The position numbers were made by a program, and so were the translations under genes. This document shows, piece after piece, positions 8,132-9,400 of a stretch of 9,400 nt of DNA. The first letter of the stretch is position 1, and each line of letters starts with the position of its first letter. The notes beneath the pieces were generated by a model that was not told where the DNA came from, did not search any database, and saw only the letters and a program-made list of their open reading frames with translations. Origin of the DNA: JBMNNU01 sp050942695 (lineage in GTDB: Bacteria; Chloroflexota; UBA6077); assembly GCA_050942695.1 (NCBI GenBank), contig JBMNNU010000119.1, positions 1 through 9,400 of the forward strand. The letters are read 5' to 3'.

Positions 8132-8416
8132 ACCGAGTGAGCAAAACTGCAACCAGATGTTCCTGGCCTGCGATCAACTCGATGGTCTCTGAATCAACGT
8201 GCTCACCTAAGCAAGTATCTCTCTTGCCTACTTGTGGCACGAAGGTGATGACACTGGTGTGGAATTGGGTGGTGTTGTCTTAGCTCCGATCTGAGGGCGA
8301 AGAAAAGCCACTGGCCACTTCGAAAAAGTTTCGTGGTTACATTGACCAACGTACTCCGCGGAAGTGAAAATCCTGCTAAACCCAATGTCACTAGGGCTTA
8401 ACAGGACACAAAAAAG
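8132..8416. other. Gap between the glnS terminator and the tRNA fragment
   Basis: No complete gene is seen in these 285 bases. On the minus strand a 49-codon frame (8279 down to 8133, stop at 8130) has a natural-looking composition (for example GEHVDSETIELIAGQEHLVAVLLTR at its end) but no ATG, and a stop immediately upstream. It may be the tail of a gene cut by rearrangement. The remainder shows protein-like stretches in several frames and no motif that I recognise. Confidence 0.35.
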
Positions 8417-8455
8417 TGGCGGGGGTCAGATTTGAACTGACGACCAAGGGCTTAT
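8417..8455 (-). other. 3'-half tRNA fragment (Met or Ile type), probable att site
   Basis: Read on the minus strand, this is the 3' half of a tRNA. The anticodon-stem 3' strand is GCCCT (8451-8447), followed by a 5-base variable loop TGGTC and a perfect T-arm of GTCAG, loop TTCAAAT and CTGAC (8441-8425). Last come the acceptor strand CCCCGCC (8424-8418) and discriminator A (8417). The matching 5' acceptor strand GGCGGGG and a D-arm are absent from the sequence that should precede it, and position 33 of the anticodon loop is A instead of the invariant T. The tRNA match therefore stops in the anticodon loop. Integrases of the tyrosine family commonly recombine at tRNA 3' ends and leave such a partial copy at the far end of the element. 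The residual anticodon bases (AT, then AA) suggest a NAT anticodon, so Met(CAT) or Ile(GAT). Confidence 0.8.
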
Positions 8456-8532
8456 ATGCCGATCACTGCTTTAGCGCGGAAACCACGGGAAAATGACCAG
8501 TTTCCCGGTCTGGACAGCCCGGTTCTCCCGTG

Positions 8533-8591
8533 GAGTTTCTAGGTCGCGTTTTTTGCACCTGTGGAGTCCTTTGGTCGCGAGTTTCTTGGTC
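8533..8591. repeat. Three 13-base direct repeats next to the att fragment
   Basis: GAGTTTCTAGGTC (8533-8545), GAGTCCTTTGGTC (8564-8576) and GAGTTTCTTGGTC (8579-8591) are near-identical direct repeats. The first two also share a GTG before and GCG after the core. Short direct repeats beside an att core are typical of integrase arm or excisionase sites, but they could equally be iterons or remnants of replication. Confidence 0.45.
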
Positions 8592-8985
8592 AGATCTGTG
8601 GCCCGAAGCGACTTTTCTGCCAGGAAGCGTGATCGATCCACAGAGCAATTAATCGGAAGATCAGGTTTCTATGAGCGCCTATCGGTTTGGGGTCTGACGA
8701 ATGGGCTCGGCTTCCAACTAGATCATCACCTATAGAGATCGTGAATGCCGGAAACCGCACGATATCGGTTGGCCGGCCGATATAATCATCCCGAATAGGG
8801 TCTTCACAGTGGGCTCGAAGATACACGCCGAAGTTCATCTTCCCGTATCAGCCTGTCACCAACTCGAAGATGTCGGGTTCGGGGGTAATGATGCCCATCC
8901 GACCGTGGTCAGTCAGTACGGAGGCCAGCTTCTCGGGCGTGACGTCGTCGGCAAGAAGCCTAGGCTGCGGAGGGAATCGGACCGT
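8590..8985 (-). pseudogene. DUF3987 (YfjI-type) gene remnant with in-frame stop
   Basis: DUF3987 proteins occur in prophages, genomic islands and plasmids and are thought to take part in element replication. On the minus strand, 8985 to 8851 encodes RFPPQPRLLADDVTPEKLAS and then ...DIFELVTG, matching the family core as I know it. A TGA at 8850-8848 interrupts it. The same frame then continues with YGKMNFGVYLRAHCEDPIRD and IGRPTDIVRFPAFTISI, again family-like, to about 8730, and stays open to 8590 with weaker resemblance. The family expects GRY at the break, so the TGA is most simply a CGA arginine codon mutated to stop. The start of the gene is missing or frameshifted: upstream residues in this frame (from 9255) do not look like the family. 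The remnant runs in the same orientation as the tRNA fragment and supports a decayed integrated element here. Confidence 0.7.
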
Positions 8986-9199
8986 CACGATCTCGAAGGA
9001 AAATTTTGATTGTCCTTGACATGACTGTGGCATCAGAGCATACGCCGTGAGCGTCGATAGGCCTTGGGAACTCTTGCCAGCTTTTCCAGCATTTACTTGC
9101 GGTGGTATGATTGAGGCGCCTAGCTCCAGGCGGCAAGCTGAGCAAAGGATGTATGGTGTAGCATGATCGACTGGACAGCGATCGAAAGCACCGCCGCTA
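8986..9199. other. No gene recognised; probably the eroded upstream part of the DUF3987 gene
   Basis: The minus strand is open here in the frame that leads into the DUF3987 remnant, but the residues do not resemble the family. A frameshift or replaced sequence is likely. The bases from 9355 to the end of the window likewise show no gene. Confidence 0.4.
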
Positions 9200-9354
9200 T
9201 CAGGGTCTTTTAGTTTTCTCTTGGCGCCTTGTTCAATGATCGCGAGGACGCTCATCCAAGCCCGAAACTGGCTTCATTGGTGCCCAAAACGATGCTCATA
9301 GATTACCAGATCGGTACGTCTTAACGGCAACGTCGTAGAACTAAAAGACCCTGA
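9200..9354. repeat. Perfect 16-base inverted repeat pair enclosing 123 bases
   Basis: TCAGGGTCTTTTAGTT at 9200-9215 and its exact complement AACTAAAAGACCCTGA at 9339-9354 bound a 155-base unit, the form of a miniature transposable element or the joined ends of an insertion sequence. No clear target-site duplication flanks it: the outer bases are ...CGCTA on the left and ACCTA... on the right. Inside, short minus-strand frames start at 9300 and 9255 but encode nothing recognisable. A long RNA hairpin is the alternative. Confidence 0.55.
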
Positions 9355-9400
9355 ACCTATGTGCACGCGGGGGTTTTTGAGTAGCGAGGAAGCAATCGGT

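Overview
The window looks like chromosomal DNA of a free-living bacterium. It encodes a two-component sensor kinase tail, HisF and glutaminyl-tRNA synthetase, with loosely packed genes and intergenic stretches full of GC-rich palindromes. The phylum cannot be fixed from the sequence. The palindromes resemble those in several environmental lineages, and Chloroflexota is only a guess. Base composition is uneven: glnS is GC-rich (38 of 60 in the stretch I counted, 6961-7020), while the DUF1538 gene is much poorer (28 of 60 at 1861-1920, 24 of 60 at 2521-2580).

Layout from left to right. The ATPase end of a histidine kinase (1-212, +) is followed by a gene-free stretch with three copies of a GC-rich repeat. 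A two-gene minus-strand operon (2709 down to 558) encodes a duplicated DUF1538 membrane protein and, overlapping its end, a protein of two tandem PII-like domains. A 720-base gap with a decayed palindromic repeat and possibly one tiny membrane peptide precedes a third, single PII-like domain on the plus strand (3433-3762). hisF (4670-3906, -) stands alone. About 750 bases follow with no credible gene but many hairpins, including two that share an identical 11-base loop on covarying stems. An unrecognised three-helix membrane protein (5990-5421, -) and glnS (6269-7966, +), closed by a strong terminator, complete the ordinary gene content.

The right end, beyond about 8400, looks like the edge of a decayed integrated element. 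There is a 3'-half tRNA fragment (8417-8455, -) that stops in the anticodon loop, as expected of an att site. Next to it are three short direct repeats, a DUF3987 (YfjI-type, phage/island replication) pseudogene with an in-frame stop, and a 16-base perfect inverted repeat. The orientation of the tRNA fragment predicts that the element lies to the right and that an intact tRNA gene lies beyond the window.

Functionally, the most coherent group is the DUF1538/PII-like set. A duplicated membrane protein is translationally coupled to a double PII-like protein, with a further PII-like paralogue nearby. This suggests a membrane transporter or sensor controlled by PII-type proteins. All three PII-like domains have a compressed T-loop region and lack the canonical B-loop, so they probably do not work like GlnB/GlnK.
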